Source: Methylobacterium platani
GTDB taxonomy: Bacteria; Pseudomonadota; Alphaproteobacteria; Rhizobiales; Beijerinckiaceae
Length of the DNA stretch: 52,665 nt
Assembly: GCF_001653715.1 (NCBI RefSeq)
Contig: NZ_LWHQ01000041.1
Location: 1-52,665, forward strand
Direction of reading: 5' to 3'
A model generated the notes under the pieces. The model did no database searches, was not told the origin of the DNA, and worked only from the letters and a program-made list of their open reading frames with translations. Below, piece after piece: positions 1 through 8,287 of the stretch (positions within the stretch are counted from its first letter, which is position 1; each line of letters starts with the position of its first letter). Made by a program: the position numbers and the translations under genes.

Positions 1-2
1 GA

Positions 3-2999
3 CTAAGCCGAAAACGCTCTAAAATTATCTGCATCTCTACTATTGTTTATCCAATAATTTTCTATTTCATGATACAATTCTTCAACGAAAATATCGCGAT
101 TTCCTGGAACTCTTATTTTGTCGATCTGAATTTTGTCAAGAATTGGTGAATTGAATTCGAAGCGGAAGGTCGTTCCTGCTTCGGTCCGTTCCACCTCGAT
201 GATGGTCAGCGTATGGTCAGGATCCGGTCCACGCACCAGTGACGCCGAGGCCCCCCTGGAGAGTTTCTTGGTGCTCGCCCGCGCTTTCGCGGCGATGACC
301 TCGGGCTCGAGCTTGAGCGTCAGCAGGGGGAGCTTGCCCTGGCGCGCCACGACCCAGATCTCTCCCTTGCCCGTCTCGGCAGCCTTGAGGTCGAAATAGA
401 TTTGCTCGACCTTTCCGACGGGCGGCAGCCGGATTTCCGCCGGCTCCTCGTCGTTGCCGAAGGTGAAACCGGTTTTCGGCAAGACATTGATGGTGATGGG
501 CCGTCCTGGATCGACCACGGCTATGCCCATCGCGTTCTCGGCCATCGTTGCCTCGATGGCCGTGCGGGACACGGCGACGCTGACGGTGAGGGTCGCTCCG
601 ACTTTCACCTTCGACGGCGATTCCGCCTGAATGTGGCATTCCGCCGTTTCCGGCCCGGGCTGGTCGTCCGGCGACGGAGACGAATCCTGCGCGAGCGGTG
701 TGACGGTATCCGGCAAGCTCGGGGCCGGCGATCCACCCTCTGCGGCGAGTCCCCGCCGTCCTTGTATGGGCGAGGTGCCGCCCGGCCGGGGCCGGCCTCC
801 CCCGAATTGGCCTCCCTCCAGCCGAGCCGTCCCCGACCACGTGAAGGTCGGCATCGCCCGGCGCGTCAGGATACGGTCGGTCGAGGCGGCGACGCCCGCG
901 GCGAGCGATCCGATGTCGCCGTCGAGGACGACCTCGGCCGCATTCGGGACGACGCCGACCGGGCCGGCCTCCGAGGAGACCACCAGCCGGGTGAGCCGGT
1001 CGCGGCTGGCGGTCAGGCCGGAGGGAAACACCGACTGACCGCGTCCGGTCGCCCGTGCGATCCGGGAGGCCGGCACGACGACGTCGCCCGTGCGGTCGGG
1101 CAGTCCGAGCGCGCTTGCCACCGGCCCGGCCGCACCGTCGAGCACCGTCGTCAGCTCGGACGGATCGAAGACGTGCGCCAGGCGCCCGCTCTCCGGCCCG
1201 CCGCTCTCCAGGACGACGAAGCTCGGGGCCTTGGCGGCGAGCTCGGCCAGGAATTCGGGGGCGTTCCTCGCCGGATCGGCCACGAGGATGTCGGTCTCCA
1301 CGGCGGCCGGCAGGTCGGTGCGGCCCCGGCCCAGCTCCGGCAGGGCGGCCGGCGCCCGGCCGCCGCCCCGGCGGGCGCCCGCGGCCGGAACGTCGGCCGC
1401 CGCCAGGTCCAGCCAGCGGGTGAGCGCATTCACGACCTCGGGCCGTGCGAAGTAGTTGGTGTGGTAGATCTGCGGCGACGCCGCGAAGTGGAGCGTGTCG
1501 CGCACGAAGTCGCCGAAGGCGGAATCGATCGCCGACATCGAGGGGGTGTCGACCACGAGGTCGTTCTCCGCGCCGCGCATCAGGGCCGTCACGGTGCTGC
1601 TGCCCAGCACCTGGACGAGGCGGAGGGGAAATTCCTTGGGCTGGTGGTCGGTCCCGAACAGGGTCGGGGCGAAGGAGGACGACACGACGTGGTAGATCGC
1701 GTCCGCCGCCGCGAACTGGCCGGGCTGGAGGCCGTTCAGGTCCTTGAGGAACGGGTTGTCCGGCGTCATCGCGAAGAGGCCGGGCGCCACGCCGGAATCG
1801 AGTCCGGAGAGCGGGATCTGCTTCACGAACTCGCCGAGCGTCGCGATCGTCTCGGCGAGGATCGTCGCGACGGGCGCGGCCTGGGGCAGGAAGGTGAGGG
1901 CGCGACAGGCGGCGACCGCCAGGTTGGTGTAGAGGTCGAGGAAGGCGCTCCAGTTCTCCGGCCGGGCGAGCTCTGTCCCGCCGTTGGTGGCGCCCACCAG
2001 GATCGCGCGCCGGAAGACGGCCCCCCATCCGCTCCCCGGCGCCAGCGCCTCGATCAGCCAGCGCGCCACGAGGCCGCCGCGGCTGTGGGCGACGACGTCG
2101 ATCTCCGGTGCCGCGCCGCCGCCCCAGTCGAGGCCGCGCAGGGCCGCCAGGAGGGCGACGGCGTTCTCCGCCGGGGTCTCGCTGAGGGTGCGGTGGTCGT
2201 AGCCGAGAACGAGGTCGTAGCGGGCTTGGCAGGCATTGAGGAAGGCACCGCCCCACGCGGTCGGGCCGAGCTGCCCGAAGCCGCCCGCCGTCGAGCTGAA
2301 CGTCCCGTGGATCGCGAGGAGAACCCGATGCCGCCCGCCGGCCTTCGGCGCCGCGGGGACGATCGGCTCCCCGGCGGCCCACGCCGCCGGATCCCGGCCG
2401 GCGATGCGAACGAGCCCCGGGCGGACGTTGTGCTCCTGGATGCGGACGGCCCCGTCGACGAGCCGTCGACCGACGAACCGGAACACGTAGGCCCTGACCG
2501 GCGCCAGCAGGGCGCCGCCGAGCATCCGCCGGTCGGTCCGGTCCGGTGCCACTGGGCCGAGGGGAAGATCGAACGCGACCTGATCGACCGCTCCGCCCGC
2601 GCGGCGCGCGCCGGCCGGGACGGCGAGGCGCGCCGCCGGCAGCGACCAGCTGTAGACCTCGGCCTGTTCGAGCAGGACGACGGCGTCCTCCCCGGGCCCG
2701 ACCGGGACCGTCAGCCGGGCGCTGGCCTCCTGCGGCAGGCTCCGTCGGGTCGCCATCGCCGGCCCGGTCCGGAGATGGACCGTCTCGGCGAGCGAGAGGT
2801 CCTGTCGGGCCAGGGCTTCGAGCAACTCCGCATCGAGGCTCGCGGCGGCCATCGGGATCGGCCCGGCGACACGACCGGCGATCGGGCGGCGACCGGGGCC
2901 GCCGGCGCGCTGCGCGGGCCGGGCGGGTGCCTCGAAGACGACGTCGACGAGGTCGGGCGCTGTCACGGCGACGCCGTTCGGACTGGTTGTGACGGCCAT
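3..2999 (-). CDS. Large alpha/beta-hydrolase (lipase/DUF7379-like) multidomain protein
   Basis: About 998 residues. The start is the ATG preceded by GGGGGGAACGG, six codons inside the longest frame. Residues ~226-345 form an alpha/beta-hydrolase core: an oxyanion-type IHGTF stretch near 231 and the nucleophile motif AHSRGG (Ser ~306), with LVARWLIEAL following. A second segment (~550-760) is unassigned. A Pro/Ser/Gly-rich linker (~760-800) leads to a predicted beta-rich region (~805-900). The extreme C-terminus (YHEIENYWINNSRDADNF) resembles the linker that precedes CHAT-type domains in large hydrolase/CHAT proteins, from memory of that family. Here a TAG follows a few codons later, at the window edge. 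No signal peptide or membrane segment is seen, so it is probably cytoplasmic. The first ~120 bases of the window (the 3' end of the gene) are only about 32% G+C. The substrate is unknown; the hydrolase call is firm, the family name tentative. Confidence 0.6.
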   Translation of the reverse strand: MAVTTSPNGVAVTAPDLVDVVFEAPARPAQRAGGPGRRPIAGRVAGPIPMAAASLDAELLEALARQDLSLAETVHLRTGPAMATRRSLPQEASARLTVPVGPGEDAVVLLEQAEVYSWSLPAARLAVPAGARRAGGAVDQVAFDLPLGPVAPDRTDRRMLGGALLAPVRAYVFRFVGRRLVDGAVRIQEHNVRPGLVRIAGRDPAAWAAGEPIVPAAPKAGGRHRVLLAIHGTFSSTAGGFGQLGPTAWGGAFLNACQARYDLVLGYDHRTLSETPAENAVALLAALRGLDWGGGAAPEIDVVAHSRGGLVARWLIEALAPGSGWGAVFRRAILVGATNGGTELARPENWSAFLDLYTNLAVAACRALTFLPQAAPVATILAETIATLGEFVKQIPLSGLDSGVAPGLFAMTPDNPFLKDLNGLQPGQFAAADAIYHVVSSSFAPTLFGTDHQPKEFPLRLVQVLGSSTVTALMRGAENDLVVDTPSMSAIDSAFGDFVRDTLHFAASPQIYHTNYFARPEVVNALTRWLDLAAADVPAAGARRGGGRAPAALPELGRGRTDLPAAVETDILVADPARNAPEFLAELAAKAPSFVVLESGGPESGRLAHVFDPSELTTVLDGAAGPVASALGLPDRTGDVVVPASRIARATGRGQSVFPSGLTASRDRLTRLVVSSEAGPVGVVPNAAEVVLDGDIGSLAAGVAASTDRILTRRAMPTFTWSGTARLEGGQFGGGRPRPGGTSPIQGRRGLAAEGGSPAPSLPDTVTPLAQDSSPSPDDQPGPETAECHIQAESPSKVKVGATLTVSVAVSRTAIEATMAENAMGIAVVDPGRPITINVLPKTGFTFGNDEEPAEIRLPPVGKVEQIYFDLKAAETGKGEIWVVARQGKLPLLTLKLEPEVIAAKARASTKKLSRGASASLVRGPDPDHTLTIIEVERTEAGTTFRFEFNSPILDKIQIDKIRVPGNRDIFVEELYHEIENYWINNSRDADNFRAFSA

Positions 3000-3044
3000 C
3001 CGTTCCCCCCGTTGCAAGTTTGGCTGTTGGGCTCGCTAGGGAAT

Positions 3045-3072
3045 GTTATAGACTATCAACGAAAATGTACAA
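3045..3072 (-). promoter_or_regulatory. Sigma-70-type promoter for the large hydrolase gene
   Basis: Read on the minus strand, TTGTAC (3072-3067) and TATAAC (3050-3045) are separated by 16 bp, about 45 bp upstream of the chosen ATG. It stands out as an AT-rich patch in GC-rich surroundings. Prediction from sequence only. Confidence 0.45.
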
Positions 3073-3129
3073 TCATGCCGCGGCGGGGGCGGCGATAAAT
3101 TTGAAGTGCCGCGGCCGGAGACGGCGGCG

Positions 3130-3147
3130 GGCGGCTGCGAAGCCGCC
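3130..3147. terminator. GC hairpin downstream of the Mo-hydroxylase operon
   Basis: GGCGGCT, a GCGA loop and AGCCGCC form a perfect 7-bp stem with a GNRA-type loop, about 40 bp past the stop codon of the minus-strand operon. There is no U-tract, so it is a weak or Rho-assisted terminator at best. Confidence 0.3.
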
Positions 3148-3188
3148 GGACCGGGCACGCGACCGGCGGCCCGCGCCGGGGTGGCGCG

Positions 3189-5378
3189 TCACACCCCGAT
3201 CGCGGCCTTCACCAGCTCCGGCCGCATCGGCAACTCGCGCAGGCGCACGCCGGCGGCCTGCCGGATCGCGTTGGCGAGCGCTGCCGCGGTCGGGCCCTGC
3301 GCGACCTCGCCGGCGCCGAGGAAGGGCGAGCCCGGCCGGTCGATCAGGTGGACGTCGAGGCGGTCGGGCACGTCGGGGAAGCGGGCGATCGGGTAGGTGC
3401 TCCAGTCGCGGCTGGTCGGACCCTCGGCGTCGTGGGCCACCGCCTCGAACAGGCTCCAGCTCATCGCCTGGATGATCCCGCCCTCGATCTGGTCGCGGAT
3501 GCCGTGCGGGTTGACGACCTCCCCGGCATCGACGGCGGCGTGCGCCCGCACCAGCCGGACCCGGCCGCTCTCGCGCTCAACCGCCACCTCGACGGCCAGC
3601 GCGCAATAGGCCGCGAGGTTCTTGTAGCGGGCGAAGGCGAAGCCGGCGCCGCTTCCCTTGGCGAGCGGCGTGCCCCAGCCGAAGCGCCCGGATGCGGCCT
3701 CGATCACGGCGCGCGCGCGCGGGTCGTCGAGATGGGCGAGACGGAACGCGACCGGGTCGGTGCCGGCCGCCTCCGCCAGTTCGTCGAGGAAGCTCTCGAT
3801 CGAGAACACGTTCATGTAGGCGCCGAGGCTGCGCAGGGCCGAGACCCGCAGCGGCATGTCGGCGACGAAGTCGTGCGCCACCCGGGCCCGGGGCAGGCGG
3901 TAGAGCGGGATCGCGTTGCGGTCGCCGCCGCCCTCCGGCTGCGGCAGCGCCTTCGGGGGCGGCGCCGGGAAGGGCTTGTCCAGCATCCGGGCGGAGAGCA
4001 GCTGGCCGGCCCCCGGCGGGCGGGTGAGGTGGGTCGGGCTGCGCACCGCGTAGTCCCAGTCGGCGATGCGCCCGTCCGCGCCCAGCACGGCCGCGGCCTC
4101 GGTCAGCATCGCGGCCCCGTAGGGCTCCCAGAGGTGCTCCTGCTCGCGGGTATACTGCGCCCGCACCGGCCGGCCGGGCAGGGCGCGCGCCAGCAGGGCC
4201 GCGTCGCCCGCCGCATCGTCGGCGCCGTTATGGCCGTAGCAGCCCGAGCCCTCGACGTGGATGCAGCGGACCTGCGCCTCGGGCAGCCCCAGCATCTCGG
4301 CGAGCGCCTTGCGCAGGGGGAACATCCCTTGCGCGTGCGACCACACCGTGAGGCGGTCGCCGTCGAACTCGGCGACCGCGCAGGACGGGCCGATCGAGCC
4401 GTGCATCTGGTAGCGCCGGCGGTACCGCGCGGCGATCCGGCGCCCGGCCGGCGCGGGCGTTCCGGCGCCGCGATCGAGGATCAGCGTGCGCTGCGCGGAC
4501 CGGCCGGCGAGGTCCGGGAACAGGTCGTCGGGCTCCGGCACCGGGCTGCCGCCCTGCCACACCGCCACCCGGGCCAGCGCCCCCATCGCCGTGACGGCGG
4601 CGTATTCCCGCTCGGCCAGGACCGCGAGGAAATCCCCGTCGCGGTGCACCCGGATCACCCCGGGCCTTCCCGCCACCGCCCCGGTCTCGACGCTGACGAG
4701 CCGCGCGCCCGGCCGGGGCGGGCGCACGATCCGGGCGTGCACCATCCCGGGCGCGCGGATGTCCTGCACGTAGGCCGCGCCGCCCGCGACCTTGGCGGGG
4801 ATGTCGACCCGGGGCAGCGGCCGGCCGACGATGGTGTGATCGGCCGGATCGCGCAGCTGCACCGCGTCCGGCACCGCGGCGTCGGGTTCGAGGGCGGCGG
4901 CCAGTTCGCCGAAGCCGATCCGGCGGCCGTCGGGGGCGGTCACGGCGCCCCCGCTCACCGTCAGGGTCTCGGGCGCCGCCCCGAGCCGGCGCCCGGCGGC
5001 CGCGGCGAGGAGGGCGCGGGCCGCGGCGGCGGCGTGCCGGATCGCGGTGGCGGAATCCTGCATCGAGTGGCTGCCGGCGGTGTAGCCCTCGTCCGGGGTC
5101 AGCTCGGTATCGGCGGTGACGAGGCGCAAGGAGGCCGGCTCGAGCCCGAGTTCCTCCGCGGCGACCTGGATCAGCGCCGTCTTGATGCCCTGGCCGAGCT
5201 CCGCCTTGCCGGTGAGTACCGTGACGGCGCCGTCCTCGCCGATCCGGATCCAGGCGTCGATCCGCGGCGCCTCCTTCAGGCTGCCGGGAAGGGCGTCGGC
5301 CCGGGCGCCCCGCGGGAGCCCGATCCCGACGAGGAGCGCCCCGCCGACGAGGAGGGTGCGGCGGGTGAGGGCCGTCAC
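3189..5378 (-). CDS. Molybdopterin-binding subunit of periplasmic Mo hydroxylase (IorB/AldH-like)
   Basis: 729 residues. The start is the GTG that overlaps the TGA of the upstream 2Fe-2S gene (GTGA); the longer upstream frame only shadows that gene. The N-terminus LTRRTLLVGGALLVGIGLP is a twin-arginine-type signal, so the folded cofactor-loaded protein is expected in the periplasm. Xanthine dehydrogenase-family landmarks include GSGCYGHNGADD (cofactor region), LRSLGAYMN and, near the C-terminus, GAGEVAQGPTAAALANA, which carries the Glu expected at the active site. The family oxidises aldehydes or N-heterocycles (isoquinoline, nicotinate) by hydroxylation. Together with the 2Fe-2S and cytochrome c subunits encoded just upstream, it should pass electrons to the respiratory chain rather than to NAD or O2. 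The substrate cannot be read from the sequence. Confidence 0.85.
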   Translation of the reverse strand: MTALTRRTLLVGGALLVGIGLPRGARADALPGSLKEAPRIDAWIRIGEDGAVTVLTGKAELGQGIKTALIQVAAEELGLEPASLRLVTADTELTPDEGYTAGSHSMQDSATAIRHAAAAARALLAAAAGRRLGAAPETLTVSGGAVTAPDGRRIGFGELAAALEPDAAVPDAVQLRDPADHTIVGRPLPRVDIPAKVAGGAAYVQDIRAPGMVHARIVRPPRPGARLVSVETGAVAGRPGVIRVHRDGDFLAVLAEREYAAVTAMGALARVAVWQGGSPVPEPDDLFPDLAGRSAQRTLILDRGAGTPAPAGRRIAARYRRRYQMHGSIGPSCAVAEFDGDRLTVWSHAQGMFPLRKALAEMLGLPEAQVRCIHVEGSGCYGHNGADDAAGDAALLARALPGRPVRAQYTREQEHLWEPYGAAMLTEAAAVLGADGRIADWDYAVRSPTHLTRPPGAGQLLSARMLDKPFPAPPPKALPQPEGGGDRNAIPLYRLPRARVAHDFVADMPLRVSALRSLGAYMNVFSIESFLDELAEAAGTDPVAFRLAHLDDPRARAVIEAASGRFGWGTPLAKGSGAGFAFARYKNLAAYCALAVEVAVERESGRVRLVRAHAAVDAGEVVNPHGIRDQIEGGIIQAMSWSLFEAVAHDAEGPTSRDWSTYPIARFPDVPDRLDVHLIDRPGSPFLGAGEVAQGPTAAALANAIRQAAGVRLRELPMRPELVKAAIGV

Positions 5379-5854
5379 GGCGTCGCTCCCGTCGCGGCCG
5401 GATCGTGCCCGGCGGCGCGCCTCACCGCGGCGAGGATGCGCATGTGGGTGCCGCAGCGGCACAGGTTGAACCGCAGCGCCTCGCGGATCTCGGCCTCGCT
5501 CGGATGCGGGACCGCGCGCAGCAGGGCGTGGGCCCGCATCACCATGCCGGCGATGCAGTAGCCGCACTGCGCCGCGTTCTCGGCGATGAAGGCGGCCTGG
5601 AGCGGGCCGGGATGCTCGGGGGTCCCCAATCCCTCGACGGTGGTGACCGCCCGGCCCTCCAGCACCCCGACCGGCGTGAGGCAGGACAGGACCGCGCGGC
5701 CCTCGACCTCCACCGTGCAGGCGCCGCATTGGCCGAGCCCGCAGCCGAACTTGGCGCCGTCGAGCCCGAGCTCGTCGCGCAGCACGTAGAGCAGCGGGGT
5801 CTCGGGCTCCGCCGCGACGACCTGCCTCCGGCCGTTCACCGTCAGGGTCGGCAT
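5375..5854 (-). CDS. 2Fe-2S subunit of Mo hydroxylase (IorA/CoxS-like)
   Basis: 159 residues, the usual size for this subunit. The plant-type 2Fe-2S cluster is bound by Cys38, Cys43, Cys46 and Cys58 (CGLGQCGAC ... C). The second cluster near the Mo site is bound by Cys97, Cys100, Cys132 and Cys134 (CGYC and CRCG). GAGGAGGAGAG lies just upstream of the ATG. There is no signal peptide of its own; family members are usually exported by hitch-hiking on the Tat signal of the Mo subunit. It relays electrons from the molybdenum centre to the cytochrome subunit. It sits 13 bp after the cytochrome gene and overlaps the Mo-subunit start by 4 bp, so the three are one operon. Confidence 0.9.
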   Translation of the reverse strand: MPTLTVNGRRQVVAAEPETPLLYVLRDELGLDGAKFGCGLGQCGACTVEVEGRAVLSCLTPVGVLEGRAVTTVEGLGTPEHPGPLQAAFIAENAAQCGYCIAGMVMRAHALLRAVPHPSEAEIREALRFNLCRCGTHMRILAAVRRAAGHDPAATGATP

Positions 5855-5867
5855 CGGGCTCTCCTCC

Positions 5868-7181
5868 TCACCCTCCCGCCCCGGCGCGGGCGCCGGGGCC
5901 GGGACTGTCCCGCATCAGGTCGCGGATCGTCGCATCGAGGTCCGGCCACGGTCCGTCGGGGCTGAAGCGGGCCCGCAGGTAGGCGGCAAGATCGCGCATC
6001 TGGCCCTGCGTCAGCGCGGCGCCGAAGCCCGGCATGATCGGCCCCGCCGCGTGCTCCCGCGGCGCGACGCCGTCGCGCAGGACGAGGAGCAGGTTGCGCG
6101 GGTCCGGCGCCCGCAGGGTGGTACGGTGGCCGAGGGAGGCGGTGGTGTAGGGTACCCCGCCGCCGCTCTCGTGGCAGGTCGCGCAGGCGCCCGCATAGAT
6201 CGTCGCGCCCCGCGCGAGCGCCGGGTCGTCGGTCCCGACCGCCCGGTCGACCGGACCGGTGCGGCTGCCGGCGGGGCCGGCTCCGTAGAGCGACGCGGTG
6301 TAGGCCGCGAGCGCCCGGATCTCGCCCGCCGGGACCGTCCGGTGCGCGTCGACCACCGGGCGCATCGGGCCGGCGGCGCCGCCGTGCTGCGGGTCCCACT
6401 CGGCGAGGTAGCGGGCGAGGGCGTCCTCGCTCCAGGCGAGCGGCGCCGGCGAGGAGCGGTCGAGGGGCGGCGCCCACCAGCCGTCGGCCTCGCCCCCGGC
6501 ATAGGGCTTCGCCTTCACCTCGGCGCCGAGAGAGTTGCGGGGGGTGTGGCAGGCGCCGCAATGGCTCAGGGCCTCGGCGAGGTAGGCGCCGCGGTGCCAT
6601 TCGGAATCGCGGCGGGGATCGGCCGGGGCGGTCGTGCCCGGAATCCGGGGCTCGCGGACGAACAGGAGCTTCCAGCCGGCGAGGAGCGGACGCCAGTTCA
6701 GCGGGAAGGGAAGGGCGTTCGGCCTCGCCGCCTGCCGTACCGGCTCGCGGGTCATCACGAAGGCGTAGAGGGCGGCGATGTCGGCCTCGGTCAGGCCGGC
6801 ATAGTGGGTGTAGGGAAAGGCCGGGTAGAGGTGGCGGCCCTCGCGGTCGACGCCCTCGCGCATCGCCCGGGTGAAGGCGGCGAGCGTCCAGCGGCCGAGT
6901 CCGGTCTCGGGATCCGGCGTGATGTTGGTGGCGTAGATCGTGCCGAACGGCGTCGCGAGCCCGCGCCCGCCGGCATAGGGCCGGTCGCCTTGCGCGGTGT
7001 GGCAGGAGGCGCAGTAGCCGAGCGAGGCCAGGACCGCGCCCCGGCCGACCCGCTCGGGCGTGGTCTCGCCGGGGCCGGGACCGCCCGGCGCGAGGGCGGG
7101 ACGCCAGCTCGCCAGCCCGAATCCCGCGCCCGCGAGGAGCAGCGCCCCTGCGAGCCCGACGGCGATGCGGCGACGCCTCAC
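5868..7181 (-). CDS. Tri-heme membrane-anchored cytochrome c subunit of Mo hydroxylase
   Basis: 437 residues. The start is a GTG preceded by GGGAGGT; nothing supports the much longer open frame upstream. A basic N-terminus and one hydrophobic helix (residues ~6-26) anchor it in the inner membrane with a periplasmic body. Three CXXCH heme sites are visible: Cys57-Cys60-His61, Cys208-Cys211-His212 and Cys333-Cys336-His337. The tri-heme plan matches the cytochrome subunits of acetic-acid-bacterial aldehyde, alcohol and gluconate dehydrogenases. It should accept electrons from the 2Fe-2S subunit and pass them to quinone or the terminal oxidase. It is first in the operon with the 2Fe-2S and Mo subunits. 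Confidence 0.88.
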   Translation of the reverse strand: MRRRRIAVGLAGALLLAGAGFGLASWRPALAPGGPGPGETTPERVGRGAVLASLGYCASCHTAQGDRPYAGGRGLATPFGTIYATNITPDPETGLGRWTLAAFTRAMREGVDREGRHLYPAFPYTHYAGLTEADIAALYAFVMTREPVRQAARPNALPFPLNWRPLLAGWKLLFVREPRIPGTTAPADPRRDSEWHRGAYLAEALSHCGACHTPRNSLGAEVKAKPYAGGEADGWWAPPLDRSSPAPLAWSEDALARYLAEWDPQHGGAAGPMRPVVDAHRTVPAGEIRALAAYTASLYGAGPAGSRTGPVDRAVGTDDPALARGATIYAGACATCHESGGGVPYTTASLGHRTTLRAPDPRNLLLVLRDGVAPREHAAGPIMPGFGAALTQGQMRDLAAYLRARFSPDGPWPDLDATIRDLMRDSPGPGARAGAGG

Positions 7182-7624
7182 GCGCTGGGACCTCCCGCGA
7201 GACCTGGATCCGCCGGAAGGCCCGTCCCTCCGGCGCCGGGACAACCGGTGCGTCCGGCCACGGTTCCTGCGCCAACTCCCCGCACCGGGCGGCCGCGCCG
7301 TCTCTTCGCCCGCGTCCGGCTGCGCTGCCGCGCAGTCTCGGGGCGATCGTCCGGCTGCGCTGCCGCGCAGTCTTGCCGCAATCCTCTGGAACAGTGCTAT
7401 CGTCCGATTCACGCCGCGGAGCCGGATAGGCTTGGCCTTGTCTGGCGCCGCGGCGGAGCTTCCGCTCGGTCCGTTCCGGGTGGACCGTTCCGCCGCGCAC
7501 CCGCGTCCACCCTTCGCCGGTCCCGTTCGTGCCGATCCCGCGGGGCCGCCGGGCGTCCCGCCCCGGGATCGTGCGATGCGGCCCGCCGCACCGGACCGAC
7601 AGCCGCCCGCGAGACCGAAGCCCC
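7182..7624. other. Intergenic region upstream of the Mo-hydroxylase operon
   Basis: 443 bp between two divergent genes. It must hold the operon promoter, but no convincing -35/-10 pair was found. The notable content is the duplicated hairpin element at 7313-7373. Open frames crossing it are compositional and show no family resemblance. Confidence 0.4.
7313..7373. repeat. 26-bp direct repeat, each copy containing a hairpin
   Basis: Two identical 26-bp copies occupy 7313-7338 and 7348-7373, offset by 35 bp. Each contains CTGCGC-TGCC-GCGCAG, a 6-bp inverted repeat with a 4-base loop. The layout resembles REP-type palindromic elements. It lies about 130-190 bp upstream of the cytochrome c start, so it could be in the leader or promoter of the operon. 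Confidence 0.75.
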
Positions 7625-7873
7625 ATGGCGCAGCAGAGTTTCCAGACCCGTCCCGGGCCGCCGACGATGAGCGCCGACGACGCGGCCTGCCGGGCCTGCC
7701 GCGGCCAGATGCGGGCGCATTGGCAGGAGCGGCCCCATGCCCGCCTGATGGTGGTGGCCTCGACTCCGGTGGTCGAGGCGTTCGGCGGCGGCGTCGAGAC
7801 CCGCTACCTCTGTCTCGAATGCGGGCACACCCTGCTGCACTCGACCGGCCGCTTCGGGCAGGGCTGGCACTAG
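7625..7873 (+). CDS. Small zinc-ribbon hypothetical protein
   Basis: 82 residues from the ATG at 7625; an in-frame ATG at 7667 is a possible alternative, and neither has a strong ribosome binding site. Two Cys pairs, CRAC near residue 19 and CLEC near residue 62, are spaced as in a treble-clef or rubredoxin-like zinc ribbon, with GHTLLH following the second pair. No enzyme motif is visible. The gene stands alone, divergent from the Mo-hydroxylase operon and followed by an AT-rich non-coding stretch. The function is not recognised. Confidence 0.55.
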   Translation: MAQQSFQTRPGPPTMSADDAACRACRGQMRAHWQERPHARLMVVASTPVVEAFGGGVETRYLCLECGHTLLHSTGRFGQGWH

Positions 7874-8287
7874 AGACGCGGTTGCCCGCCCTGCGGCACG
7901 GCATGCGGCATGATATGGGTGGTATCATGGCGAGTTGATCGGCAATTCGCGGCTCCGTCGTGAGATCGCTGGCAATATCAGATTGCAAATCTAGAATGTT
8001 ATATTTTATTTTATCCAATACAAATATAAGTAATATCTATTGTTAGATCTTATTCAGTATAATTTTGCCGACTGAGACGAATTTTCATCTATAAACATCT
8101 GATATTTTTGAGAAATATGATGGTTTCATGCAGGGTATCTCAGCAATATCGCGCCATTTTTTTTATGTGTTTGATCATATGCTTTTTTTCTTTCGAACCC
8201 CCGGCATTCACTTCGCCAGAAAATACTCTAGGATGCCGGGCGGGGCCGTCCCGCCGGGCGCCGGCCTCGCCAGGGAACCGGCGGGCC
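7874..8287. other. AT-rich non-coding island
   Basis: About 410 bp without a credible gene. Bases 7981-8040 are about 18% G+C and the stretch up to 8220 is 30-40%, against about 70% around it. It contains AGATT-GCA-AATCT (7980-7992) and a TATAAT at 8058-8063 without a good -35. No terminal repeats, integrase or attachment-site duplication could be seen. It may carry the GNAT promoter or be a scar of a lost element. Confidence 0.5.

Noticed and set aside
5379..5729. Extended N-terminus of the Mo subunit
   Set aside because: It lies within the 2Fe-2S gene in another frame; the twin-arginine signal starts at the GTG at 5378.
7313..7373. CRISPR-like array
   Set aside because: Only two repeats with a 9-bp spacer and internal hairpins; no cas genes in the window.
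7182..8018. N-terminal extension of the cytochrome c gene
   Set aside because: Arg/Pro-rich, crosses the repeat and AT-rich regions and antisense of the zinc-ribbon gene; a ribosome binding site and membrane helix fit the GTG at 7181.
8108..8287. N-terminal extension of the GNAT protein into the AT-rich island
   Set aside because: Composition and sequence unlike the domain; the acetyltransferase fold begins near the ATG at 8288.
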